From a bacterium (GTDB taxonomy: Bacteria > Sumerlaeota > Sumerlaeia > SLMS01): a stretch of DNA of 64,000 nt. This document shows positions 8,801-18,300 of this stretch, piece by piece. The notes under the pieces are model-generated. The model ran no database searches. It was not told where the DNA came from and worked only from the letters and a program-made list of their open reading frames with translations. Every line of letters starts with the position of its first letter. Within the stretch, counting starts at the first letter, position 1. Where the stretch lies: assembly GCA_016125005.1 (NCBI GenBank), contig WGMQ01000003.1, positions 1 to 64,000 on the forward strand, given 5' to 3'. The translations under genes were made by a program, and so were the position numbers.

Positions 8801-9265
8801 TTACTCGGAAACTTCCACGATCATTTCCACCTCGACCGGGGCGTTGAGCGGCAGCACCGCGACGCCAATCGTCGAGCGGGCGTGACGCCCGGCGTCGCCA
8901 AAGACTTCCTGCAGGAAGTTGCTGGCGCCGTTGGCGATCTTGGGCTGGGTCGTGTAGGCGGGGTTGGAGGCGACAAAGACGCAAATCTTGACGATGCGGA
9001 CGATCTTGTCGAGGTCGCCAATCAGCGCCTTGATGACGGCCAGGTTGTTGATGGCGCAGACGTGGGCGGCCTCCAGGGCCTGCTCCTCGGTGACGTCAGT
9101 GCCGACAATGCCCTTGTAGATCAACTCGCCGGAGCGGGTGGGGAGCTGGCCGCTGGTGAAGACCAGATTGCCGGCGCGATTCGCGGGGATGTAGGAGGCG
9201 ACGGGCTTGGGGGCCTCGGGGAGATGAACGCCAAGTTCATGCAGACGAGCTTCGATGCGGGACAT
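8801..9265 (-). CDS. RidA/YjgF/UK114-family protein
   Basis: A 154-residue protein of the longer RidA-like subgroup. Recognisable segments are VFTSGQLPT, an ALEAAHVCAINNLAVIKA helix and a C-terminal ARSTIGVAVLPLNAPVEVEMI strand whose Arg binds the carboxylate of enamine/imine substrates in RidA. RidA hydrolyses reactive 2-aminoacrylate-type intermediates from PLP enzymes. Whether this subgroup keeps that activity is not certain. It lies 24 bases downstream of a flavoprotein amine-oxidase-like gene on the same strand, which fits imine clean-up next to an amine or imine-forming oxidase. Confidence 0.93.
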   Translation of the reverse strand: MSRIEARLHELGVHLPEAPKPVASYIPANRAGNLVFTSGQLPTRSGELIYKGIVGTDVTEEQALEAAHVCAINNLAVIKALIGDLDKIVRIVKICVFVASNPAYTTQPKIANGASNFLQEVFGDAGRHARSTIGVAVLPLNAPVEVEMIVEVSE

Positions 9266-9289
9266 GCGACGGGTGCCTTTCAGTGGAAA

Positions 9290-10429
9290 TTAGGACTGGA
9301 TTTCAAGACCGAGGAAGGAGCGGCGCCGCGGCAACTGGGCGGCAATCAGCTTGGCTGCCTGCTGGCCGGAACGGGCGGCGTCTTCGGCACGGTTGCCAAG
9401 CACGTAGTCGCCCGCGAGGGCGAACGGAGCCTGGGGCGGGTTGACCGGCCAGCGGCCACCCGCGGGCTCGCCAAGGGGCGGCGAGCTGATGTGGGCCATG
9501 TTCCAGCGCTTGCAGGTCTGCGTGAGGGGCATCTCGGGGAGATCGAAGAGGAGTCGGCGCACGGCAACGTAAAGCGCGCTGAGTGCGTGGGCGTCGCTGA
9601 GCTTCAGCAACTCGTCGGAGAATCGGGCGCCAGCCTGTGCGATGAGGAGCGATTCGTCATCGGCGATACGGCCAGGGGCCTTGAGTTCCTCGAAGGCAAC
9701 CCAACTCAGCACCGAGTCGGAGTCTCCCTTCAGGGCATAAAAGTTGGAATCGGCGCGCGGAATCCGGTACATGCCGGTGAAGCAGGGCGAGTGCTTGACC
9801 TGTTCCAACAGCGGCAGCAGGCCTCCGATAGAGGGACTCTTCTCTGCAATGCGGCGGGCGACGGTCGGGGTCGTGGCCAGGATCACGCCGCTGGCGAGGA
9901 TCGGCTGCTGGGTGGTATGGTCGCGGATCGGCTGGCCGTCCTCGTCCTCGAACCAGAAGACCTGCCCTTCCTTCTCCCACCAGAATGCCTTGGTATCGTT
10001 GTCCCAACGGACCGCGCCAACGGGGCGGTTGTACTGGATATTGAGCGTACCTGCGAGCGCCGTGGTGAGCGAGCCGAAGCCATCGAGCAGGCACAAGCGG
10101 TCCGAATCGTAGCCACCGCCCTGGGGCACAATCACTTGGTTGTTGCCGATGAGCTGGTGAATCGGTCCCTGGATGGAGACACGCCTGGTCTCCATGCCGA
10201 CTCGGCGGATGAGCGCGCCCAACGTCTCGTCGGAGCGGCGGATGAACTGCGTGCCATGATCGGCGAGCCATCCGTCCCCCGCGCGGCTGTTGAACCGCCC
10301 ACCGGGGCGATTGAAGCGCTCGAGGATCAGGTGCGGGATGCCGAGGTCCTGCAACTTCGCTGCTGCGGAAAGACCGGCAAGACCGCCGCCAATGATGACG
10401 ATTGGGTGGCGCGGAGGGGTGATGGGCAT
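9290..10429 (-). CDS. FAD-dependent oxidoreductase (renalase / amine-oxidase-like)
   Basis: A 379-residue flavoprotein. The N-terminus has the ADP-binding Rossmann motif IVIIGGGLAGLSAAAKL (G-x-G-x2-G), then ERFNRPGGRFNSR (the GGR motif of the amine oxidase/renalase superfamily) and HGTQFI. The C-terminus has LAGDYVLGNRAEDAARSGQQAAKLI, the FAD-contacting GD motif. The layout matches renalase-like NAD(P)/FAD oxidases rather than protoporphyrinogen oxidase. It lies upstream of the RidA gene (24-base gap), probably one transcript. Confidence 0.92.
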   Translation of the reverse strand: MPITPPRHPIVIIGGGLAGLSAAAKLQDLGIPHLILERFNRPGGRFNSRAGDGWLADHGTQFIRRSDETLGALIRRVGMETRRVSIQGPIHQLIGNNQVIVPQGGGYDSDRLCLLDGFGSLTTALAGTLNIQYNRPVGAVRWDNDTKAFWWEKEGQVFWFEDEDGQPIRDHTTQQPILASGVILATTPTVARRIAEKSPSIGGLLPLLEQVKHSPCFTGMYRIPRADSNFYALKGDSDSVLSWVAFEELKAPGRIADDESLLIAQAGARFSDELLKLSDAHALSALYVAVRRLLFDLPEMPLTQTCKRWNMAHISSPPLGEPAGGRWPVNPPQAPFALAGDYVLGNRAEDAARSGQQAAKLIAAQLPRRRSFLGLEIQS

Positions 10430-10676
10430 GGAATGTCCTGTAACGTGGCGCAGATTGACAGGCGGGATATAGGAAATCGCCGCCGGGAGACGCTAGGGCA
10501 AAGTCGCAGCGTGGCCATGGTTTTGCCATCGGTCCACGAGTTCAACCACCACAGATAGCGCAAGTTTGCGGGAAAGTTTATCAAGATCGGAGTTCCCCCT
10601 ATCCTGTTGTCGTTGCCCCCTGACGGCGGGGTCGAGGATTGGTTTGCGCCAACTGGTACCAACTGGAGACGCCTTC

Positions 10677-13600
10677 ATGCTGACTTCCCACCTCCCCACA
10701 CCGACCCAGCGGCAGGTTCTTGAGCCGATTGAGCGTCAGGAACTGATTCAGTCCATCTGCCTGAAGCTCGCCACGCTCGGCCTTCCGAGCCCCCGTGTTG
10801 CCGACAAGAACGTGCTGGACCTGACGGAGGGGCTCATCCGCGCCTATCAGGAAAAGTCGCGTCTGCTGGACGAGTATCTCCCCCCGATCGACCAGCGCAT
10901 CCAGGCCTATCTGGATCGCGTCCTGGACAAGACGGGGATTCAGCCTCGGCTTCCGTCCAAGACCATCGTGCTGGACCAGCCGGGACTGGCGCGTGAGCTT
11001 TCCCTCCCGGTGGATGGAAATTACTTCCGCAACGATTTGGTCCAGTCCTATCGACTGCGCCAGGGCGTGCTCCACAACCCCGCCAGTGACCGCCGCACCA
11101 CCAGCGGCGTGTTTCATGTGGCGGAGGAAGGCCTGCCGGTCCCGCCGGACAAGAAGGCGGTGCCGCTGGTGGCTTTTGCCAAGCTGCTGCACTTTGCATT
11201 GAATCCGCCCGGCGACTATCGTGCGCTTCCCTTCCTGGCAAATCAGGCGCCGGACGTGCGCGCCCCCTTCGTGTCGTTGTTGCTTCGCCCGATCGTTTGC
11301 CCGGCCGTTCCGGGTCGTTGGTCGGAAAAGACCATGGAGATTCGCTTCCTGGTTCCGCCCGCCTTTGTCTGCAACGTCGACTTCGTAGAGTCGATCTTCG
11401 GCAACGCGGGCGATCCGTCGCTGCCGGAAAACGACGCGGCGCTGGATGTCGAGCATTGGACGGGGCACACGGGCTGCGTGATTCTGGCCCCGCACCTGAC
11501 CAAGCTGACCAAGAAGGAAGTGGGTCTCCCCCACGTCGACAAGGCGACGCCGCGCCAGATCAAGGATGGCATGTGCTGGAAGTCCGAGGACGAGCTCTAC
11601 AATGATGGCAGCGCCTTCAAGGTGACCTGCCGCAACGAGCTGGGGGTCATGGTCACGCTCATCGCGGACAACTACTTCGGCTATTGCAAGAAGGAGGTGA
11701 AGACCCAGATCTCCTATGCCACGAACCTGTACGGCAACAGCGAGGAGGAGCACGCGGGCGGCGCCATCGCCTTCCCGCGCTTCAACCTAGGCGATCGCTT
11801 CAAGATCGAAAATGTCGAATCTGTCGCGGGGCACACGCTTGCCGAGGTGAAGCGTCTATACGGCGACCGCCTGCACTTCCTGCCGGAAGGTCACGCCTGC
11901 GACCGCGAATATCCCACGATCATCTACCTGCCCGAGAACGCCGAGTTTGACCTGCAAGCTCAGGTTGTCTTCTGGTCTGTCGACGGCGAGCGACGCGAAA
12001 TCCGCATTTCCCCCGATGTGACCTACATCTATCCGCACGGCTACAAGGTGTCGCTTGAGCGTCACCCCGGCGCGCCTTCCTGGCGACTGGTGGGCACCGC
12101 GGCGGAGGGCACCTTCTGCCACAAGCCCTGCACCGTTTCCGGCGGCGGAAAGTCGGAAATTTCCAAGTCCATCCTCGACTTCTTCCAGTTCGGTCCCTTC
12201 TTCGTCAGCGACTTTCAGAAGGACATGGCCGCGGTGGAGGAAATCCTGGCGCGCGACTTCGGCGACCGCTTCCTGCACGAGATTCCCAACAAACGGCAGG
12301 GCCCGTCACGCCCGATCCTGAGTCCGGCTCGCAGCCTTGGCTCGGTCATCAAGCTGCTGACTCCCTCCAAGTCCGACTACACTGAGGCCTACAACAACTG
12401 GCTGGAGAGCATCCCCGATCATATCAAGGCGATGATCTTCATCATCAAGCGGTTCTACCGCCCCGAGTGGGGCGACAACTGGCGCAGCTTCTTCTCCACC
12501 GACCTGATCAACGGCCTGCCAGGCCACGAGCTGAAGTACAAGCGCCGCCGTCTGGTGGCCAAGTACCTGCGCATTGGCCTCGACGAGGATGGTTCGTGGC
12601 GTACCTACAAGATGCGTCAGGACTTTGTCTCCTCGACCAAGATCCAGATGGAGGACGACATCACGGCGTCCACCGTGGTGCCGACGAACTGGCTGGAGAC
12701 GGTCAAGGACAAGCGCCCGTCCATCAAGCTGACCTCCAACTGCGAAAACCGACTCTTCCAACGTCCCGATGAGGCAATCCATCGCGGCGCCGACCGGCAG
12801 ACCGAACTGGAGATGGCCCAGCCGGGTAACTTCGTCTCGAACTTCGAGCCGTTGAACCCTGCGCGGGCGCGGCACATGGTCGAGGAATCCATCCAGTTCA
12901 GCAAGTACACCGATCCCATGCGCACATTGCTTGAGGGTGCCGCGAACGATCCGGAGGGAAGCTGGGTCGTTTCCTCCGCGCATCCGCGCATCGTCGATGG
13001 CAAGCCGAGCAAGAACCCGCGCTACCTTCAAGTGCGTCCGGACCTGCTGGCGCCGCGCACGAAGCTTCTCGCGGAGATGGGTGTGCGCCTGCGTCGCCGT
13101 CTCACCGCAGACCAGCCGGTCGTGTGGCCCGTGAACGCGGTCCTGCCAGGACGCCGGAACAATCCCCCGGACAAGGCCGCAGGCATTCGCGCGCTGGCCG
13201 TGTACAATCCGGTGCACTACCAAGAACTGCCCGAGCTGTTCATGGACTTCATTTGCAGCCTGACCGGCAAGTCGCCTTCCACGACCGGCGCGGGCTCCGA
13301 GGGCGCCCTCACCAAGGGACCGTTCAATGCCCTCAACGCGACCGCCGACCTGAACGGCGCGCTCATCAGCTACATCCTGACCGGCTACAACGGCTTTACC
13401 ACGGCCGCGGGGTACATCGGCCCGAAGTATCGCGTCGACCACGACATCAGCCTCATGATCCCCGAGCTTTGGTGTCGCATGACCGATGAAGAGCGCACCG
13501 CCGAGTACCTGCTGGCGAACGAGTGCTTCGACAAGCTGGAGGACTTCACCCACAACGGGCGCAAGGTGTTGGCCAGCCGCCTCGGCTACCGCATGAATGC

Positions 13601-14132
13601 CGAGTTCCTCCGCGAGTTCTTCGGGCGCCTGTTCGACAGCCCAAGCCGCGTCTTTAACGAAGAGATGCTGAAGCCTGAGCTTCAGGACATGGATGTCTAT
13701 GTCGACGGCATCGACAACATCGTGGAGGCGCAGCAGCGGGTCGCGAAGGGCTACCTGGAGGACGGCAGCGTCGAGGCCGCCATCCCGCCCCTCAAGGCTC
13801 TCATCCACATCATGGCGGAGGGCTCCTGGGAAGGGAAGGACGCGCAGCATCCGGAAGTCCGCGCGATGTTCACGCGCGACTACCTGCTCAAGTCGGACTG
13901 GTACCTGGATCGCCTGATCACGCGCCAGCGCCGCGACGTGGACCTATGGCGACGTCACGTCAAGTCGCTCGAGGACTTCCTCGCACGTCCGAGCCACGCC
14001 GACGAGGCAGCGCGCCTCAAGCTGGCCGACCGACTCGCCTATGCCCGCAAGCAGCTTCAGACCGTTTCCGCCGCCGGATATGCTCGCAGCCTCTTCGGAA
14101 CCATCGGCGCCGATCCGCTCTATCGCGGCTGA
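10677..14132 (+). CDS. Very large cytosolic enzyme, tentatively PPi-type phosphoenolpyruvate carboxykinase
   Basis: 1151 residues from ATG 10677 (GGAGA 7 bases upstream; the frame is open from 10566). There is no signal peptide and no membrane segment. The size, a lysine/glycine P-loop-like SGGGKSEISKS (about residue 488) and the run GVMVTLIADNYFGYCKKEVKTQ resemble the giant PPi-dependent PEPCKs of actinobacteria and Entamoeba, which interconvert oxaloacetate and PEP using pyrophosphate. I make this call from memory of the family, not from an alignment. Other conserved-looking blocks are HLTKLTKKEVGLPHVDK and SPSTTGAGSEGALTKGPFNAL. It stands alone: the renalase-like gene upstream is divergent, and a terminator follows at 14160. 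If correct, it links PEP/oxaloacetate metabolism to PPi. Confidence 0.6.
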   Translation: MLTSHLPTPTQRQVLEPIERQELIQSICLKLATLGLPSPRVADKNVLDLTEGLIRAYQEKSRLLDEYLPPIDQRIQAYLDRVLDKTGIQPRLPSKTIVLDQPGLARELSLPVDGNYFRNDLVQSYRLRQGVLHNPASDRRTTSGVFHVAEEGLPVPPDKKAVPLVAFAKLLHFALNPPGDYRALPFLANQAPDVRAPFVSLLLRPIVCPAVPGRWSEKTMEIRFLVPPAFVCNVDFVESIFGNAGDPSLPENDAALDVEHWTGHTGCVILAPHLTKLTKKEVGLPHVDKATPRQIKDGMCWKSEDELYNDGSAFKVTCRNELGVMVTLIADNYFGYCKKEVKTQISYATNLYGNSEEEHAGGAIAFPRFNLGDRFKIENVESVAGHTLAEVKRLYGDRLHFLPEGHACDREYPTIIYLPENAEFDLQAQVVFWSVDGERREIRISPDVTYIYPHGYKVSLERHPGAPSWRLVGTAAEGTFCHKPCTVSGGGKSEISKSILDFFQFGPFFVSDFQKDMAAVEEILARDFGDRFLHEIPNKRQGPSRPILSPARSLGSVIKLLTPSKSDYTEAYNNWLESIPDHIKAMIFIIKRFYRPEWGDNWRSFFSTDLINGLPGHELKYKRRRLVAKYLRIGLDEDGSWRTYKMRQDFVSSTKIQMEDDITASTVVPTNWLETVKDKRPSIKLTSNCENRLFQRPDEAIHRGADRQTELEMAQPGNFVSNFEPLNPARARHMVEESIQFSKYTDPMRTLLEGAANDPEGSWVVSSAHPRIVDGKPSKNPRYLQVRPDLLAPRTKLLAEMGVRLRRRLTADQPVVWPVNAVLPGRRNNPPDKAAGIRALAVYNPVHYQELPELFMDFICSLTGKSPSTTGAGSEGALTKGPFNALNATADLNGALISYILTGYNGFTTAAGYIGPKYRVDHDISLMIPELWCRMTDEERTAEYLLANECFDKLEDFTHNGRKVLASRLGYRMNAEFLREFFGRLFDSPSRVFNEEMLKPELQDMDVYVDGIDNIVEAQQRVAKGYLEDGSVEAAIPPLKALIHIMAEGSWEGKDAQHPEVRAMFTRDYLLKSDWYLDRLITRQRRDVDLWRRHVKSLEDFLARPSHADEAARLKLADRLAYARKQLQTVSAAGYARSLFGTIGADPLYRG

Positions 14133-14159
14133 CGGTACAGGACAACAACCCGACAGATC

Positions 14160-14192
14160 GCCCCCGGAGGATTCGTTCCCCCGGGGGCTTTT
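14160..14192 (+). terminator. Intrinsic terminator after the 1151-aa gene
   Basis: GCCCCCGG (14160-14167) pairs with CCGGGGGC (14181-14188), followed by TTTT. It lies 28 bases after the stop codon. Confidence 0.88.
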
Positions 14193-14314
14193 CGTGTCTC
14201 ATCCCATCTTGGTCCGAAGCAGGGGCGACGCGCGCCCATGACTCGGATGGACTTGCTCCCGCGTCCTTTCCGCGCGAGGCTTACACTGTCATTCGAATCG
14301 AGAGGATACCCCTG

Positions 14315-15142
14315 ATGCGCGCTTCACTGTTGCTTGCCTTGCTGGCCCTGACTTCCCCCGTCTTCGCGGACGATGCAGCGGTTGCCGAGCCGACCACGGC
14401 CGTGGCGCCGGTGGCATCGACGCAGGACTATCCCTTCCCCGCGGACATCGCCGAGTCGGACCCGAAGCCGGGCAAGTGGGAGCTGCATTACCTCGATCGC
14501 GTGACGAAGTTCCGCGCGGAGAACGCGACGCTCGATCCTACCAAGCGCACCGTGGTGTTCGTCGGCGACTCGCTGACGGAGGGCTTCCCCACGAGCCAGC
14601 TCTTCGGCACGGCGCCGGTGCTGAACCGGGGAATTGTATCGGACGGCACGGCGTTCTTCCCGGGCAAGGTGACGCTCCGCGGAGTAGTCAATCGCATGGG
14701 ATCGTCGATCATCGACTGTCATCCGCGCGTCGTGTTCCTGCTGATCGGGACGAATGACCTGCCGGATCGGGGCATGTCCTACGAGTACCTGCTGGGCCAC
14801 TACGAGTCCATCATCGACACGACGCTCAAGACCTATCCCGACGTGACCTTCGTGATGACGACGTTGCCGCCGACGGGCGAGAAATACAAGAACCACGCGA
14901 CGCTGAATCCGCGCATCGTGGAGTACAATGCGTTGCTGCGTGGGCTGGCGGAAAAGCGCGGCCTCAAGCTGATCGACGTGTATTCCATGTACGTGGACGC
15001 GGACGGCCTGTTGAAGGCGGAGCTGACGCGCGACGGCCTGCACATCATGAAGGAGGCCTACGGGCCCTGGGCCGATGAGGCTCGCAAGATCATGGTCGAG
15101 CAGGGCTTCCCGGAGGCAGCTCAGCCCGATTCCACGCAGTGA
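14315..15142 (+). CDS. Secreted SGNH/GDSL hydrolase
   Basis: 275 residues from ATG 14315 with AGAGGA 8 bases upstream. The signal peptide is clear: MRASLLLALLALTSPVFADD, with cleavage probably after VFA. SGNH blocks: block I VFVGDSLTEG (Ser nucleophile), a Gly in the FPGKVTLRG region, block III LIGTNDLP (Asn) and block V DGLHIMKEAY (Asp/His pair). These enzymes are esterases/lipases, often acting on acetylated carbohydrates; the substrate is not visible. An Ala/Thr/Val-rich linker follows the signal. Flanked by two terminators, it is probably transcribed alone. Confidence 0.94.
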   Translation: MRASLLLALLALTSPVFADDAAVAEPTTAVAPVASTQDYPFPADIAESDPKPGKWELHYLDRVTKFRAENATLDPTKRTVVFVGDSLTEGFPTSQLFGTAPVLNRGIVSDGTAFFPGKVTLRGVVNRMGSSIIDCHPRVVFLLIGTNDLPDRGMSYEYLLGHYESIIDTTLKTYPDVTFVMTTLPPTGEKYKNHATLNPRIVEYNALLRGLAEKRGLKLIDVYSMYVDADGLLKAELTRDGLHIMKEAYGPWADEARKIMVEQGFPEAAQPDSTQ

Positions 15143-15174
15143 TCGTGCGCTTGGCGGCGATCTGGCGCCTTGCC

Positions 15175-15190
15175 CACTGTATAGACAGTG
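15175..15190. repeat. Intergenic hairpin made of the GTATAGAC word (CACTGT-ATAG-ACAGTG)
   Basis: A perfect 6-bp inverted repeat with a 4-base loop that contains GTATAGAC at 15179-15186. This is the only one of the 27 exact copies of the word that lies outside a gene. It sits 33 bases after the SGNH hydrolase stop and 25 bases before the true terminator, so it is not needed as the terminator itself. Confidence 0.8.
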
Positions 15191-15214
15191 ATCGGGCGCA
15201 AGCCGTGGATTATC

Positions 15215-15250
15215 AGGCGAACGGGCGGGCTGGCCCGTTCGCCTTTTTTT
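15215..15250 (+). terminator. Intrinsic terminator upstream of dnaE
   Basis: AGGCGAACGGGC (15215-15226) pairs perfectly with GCCCGTTCGCCT (15233-15244), followed by TTTTTT. It ends the SGNH hydrolase transcript and separates it from dnaE. Confidence 0.93.
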
Positions 15251-15345
15251 CTCTTTGCACGGGGGCTGGCCGGGCATAGAAAAGGGGCCTTGGCGGCCCT
15301 GGTCGCTCCCTCCTTCGCTCGCCCCCAAACAGGATTCCCTCGGTC

Positions 15346-18300
15346 ATGGCCATCAGTCCGGAAGACTTCGTCCATCTTCACGTCCACTCCGAATACTCGC
15401 TGCTCGACGGTGCGAACCGCATCAAGCCGCTGGTGGAGTATGTGAAGGAACTGGGCATGAAGGCCGTGGCGCTGACGGATCACGGCGTGATGTGCGGCCT
15501 TCACGAGTTCCGCGCGGCGACAGAAAAGGCGGGGATCAAGCCGCTGCTGGGTTGCGAGGTGTATATCACGCCCACGCACCGCTCGCGACGCGGCGGCAAC
15601 GAACGCAAGGAAACGTCGCACCTGCTGCTGCTGGCCCAGAACTATCAGGGCTACAAGAACCTCATGAAGCTCTCCAGCATCGGCTTCACGGAGGGTTTCT
15701 ACGGCAAGCCGCGCATCGACATGGAGGTGCTGGAAAAGTACAAGGATGGCCTCGTGGCGACATCCTCGTGCCTGGCCGGACTGATCCCCCAGTCGATCCT
15801 CTCCAAGGACGAGAAGCGCGCGCAGGAATACGTCGGGAAGTTCGTGGATCTCTTCGGCAAGGAACGCTTCTTCGTCGAGATCATGGACCACGGCATGTCG
15901 GAGCAGTACGAGGTGAACCGCGAACTGATCAAGATCGCGAAGGCCACGGACCTCAAGTTGATCGCGACGAACGATTGCCACTACCTGCGGCGCGAGGACG
16001 CGGACATGCACGACGTGCTGCTCTGCATCCAGACGGGCTGCGTGATGGCGGACCAGACACGGTTCAAGTTCCCCGCCAACGAGTTTTACGTCAAGACGCC
16101 GGAGGAGATGACGTACCTTTTCCGCGATCATCCCGACGCCATCACGAACACGCGCCATGTGGCCGAGATGTGCACCGTCGAGTTCCCGAAGAAGAGTTAC
16201 TACCTGCCGAAGTTTCCGTGTCCCGATGGCATGACGGAGCCGGAGCTGTTGGTGAAGAACGTGTGGGACGGCGCAAAGATGCGCTATGGCGCGCGTATAG
16301 ACACCGACAAGGAACTGACGGATCGCATCGCGTTCGAGCTGGACGTGATCCAGAAGATGGGCTTCGCGGCGTACTTCCTCATCGTGGCGGATTTCATCGC
16401 GGAGGCCCGTAAAATGGGCATTCCCGTGGGGCCCGGACGTGGATCAGCGGCGGGTTCGGTGGTGGCGTACTGCCTGCGCATCACCGAGCTTTGTCCCATG
16501 GAGCACAACCTGCTCTTCGAGCGGTTCCTGAACCCCGACCGCGCGACGATGCCCGACATCGACATCGACTTTTGCTTCGAGCGGCGCCAGGAGGTGATCG
16601 AGTACGTCCGGCGCAAGTACGGCAACGAGTGCGTGTCGCAGATCATCACGTTCGGAACGCTGAAGGCGAAGGCCGCGGTGAAGGACGTGGGGCGCGTGAT
16701 GGGGGTGGACCTTAAGCTGGTCGACCGCCTCTCGAAGCTGATCCCGGAAGGCCCGAAGACGACGCTGGCGAGTGCCCTCAAGGAGGCTCCCGAGCTGGCG
16801 CAGATGGTCGACTCGGAACCGATGCTGCGGAAGGTCTTCGACTACGCGACGCGCATCGAAGGCATGGTGCGCCACGCCTCCACCCACGCGGCCGGCGTGG
16901 TGATCGGAGATCGCGACCTGACCGAGTACGTCCCGCTCTACAAGTCGCCGAAGGAAGAAGGCGCGGCCACGCAGTTCACCATGGGTCAGGTCGAGGAAAT
17001 CGGCCTCCTCAAGATGGACTTCCTCGGCATCAAGAACCTGACGATCATCCATCGCGTTGAGGAGTGGCTCAAGAGCCGCGAGGGAATCACGGTCGATTGG
17101 GACGCGATCAACTTCATCGATCCGAAGACGTATAGAAATCTACACAGGGGCCAGACGGCGGGCGTCTTCCAGTTGGAATCGGGCGGCATGACGGCCCTGG
17201 TGAAGGCGCTGAAACCGAGCGAATTCGCCGACTTGACCGCGCTCCTCGCCCTGTATAGACCGGGCCCACTCCAGGCGAACATGCACATGATGTACGTGGA
17301 TCGTAAGCATGGTCGCGTGCCCGTGGAGTACGATCACCCGCTGCTGGAGCCGATCCTGAAGGAGAGCTACGGCATCTTCCTCTATCAGGAGCAGGTCATG
17401 CGCGTGGCGATGAGCCTTTGCGGTTTCACGCGCGGCGACGCGGACGTGCTCCGCAAGGCGATGGGCAAGAAGCAGGCGGATGTGATGGCCAAGATGGAGG
17501 CCAAGTTCATCCAGGGCGCCACGAAGACGAACAACGTGGAGGAGCGCCTCTCGAAGCACATCTGGGATCAAATCGTGACCTTCGCGGGCTACGGCTTCAA
17601 CAAGTCGCACTCGGCGGCCTACGCGGTGCTGACCTTCCAGACGGCTTACCTACGCGCCAACTATCCCGCTTATTTTCAGGCGGCGCTCCTGACGAACGAA
17701 ATCGGCGGCACCACGGACGCGATTGCCAAGTATGTGCTGAACGCCCGTGAAATCGGCATCGAAGTGATGCCGGCGGACGTGAACAAGTCGATCGAGGTCT
17801 TCAACCCGGACGGTGATCGCATCTGGTATGCGCTCGGTGCCGTGAAGACGGTGGGCCAATCCTTCGTTCAGCAGTTGGTGGCGGAGCGTGAGGCCAACGG
17901 ACCATTCAAGTCCATGCAGGACCTGATCACGCGGATGCCTCCGGGAAGCGTCAACAGCCGCACCATCGAGGCACTTATCAAGGTGGGAGCCTTCGATTCG
18001 CTCCACAAGAATCGCGCCGCCATGATGGCTGCCCTTCCGGAAATCATCGAGGCGGCGGCGCTCAAGAATCGCAACGATTCGCCCGACATTTTCGACCTGG
18101 GAGGCAGCGCTCCAAAGTTCGAGGAGGTTCGCCTCCCCAACGTCGCCGACTGGGACGCGAAGCAGCGCGCGACTTACGAAAAGGAGTTCCTCGGCTTCTA
18201 CCTGACGGAGCATCCACTCAACAAGTACCGCATCGAGATGAACAGCTTCAACCATGTGCGCAGCAGCCAGATGAACGAGATGGCGGAGGACATGGCGGGC

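Noticed and set aside
10455-10500. TTGACA near 10455 as promoter of the 1151-residue gene
   Set aside because: No acceptable -10 box at 16-18 bases, and it is about 220 bases from the start codon.
8882-10558. 558-codon plus-strand frame opposite the RidA and flavoprotein genes
   Set aside because: Antisense shadow of two clearly recognisable genes; no family features of its own.
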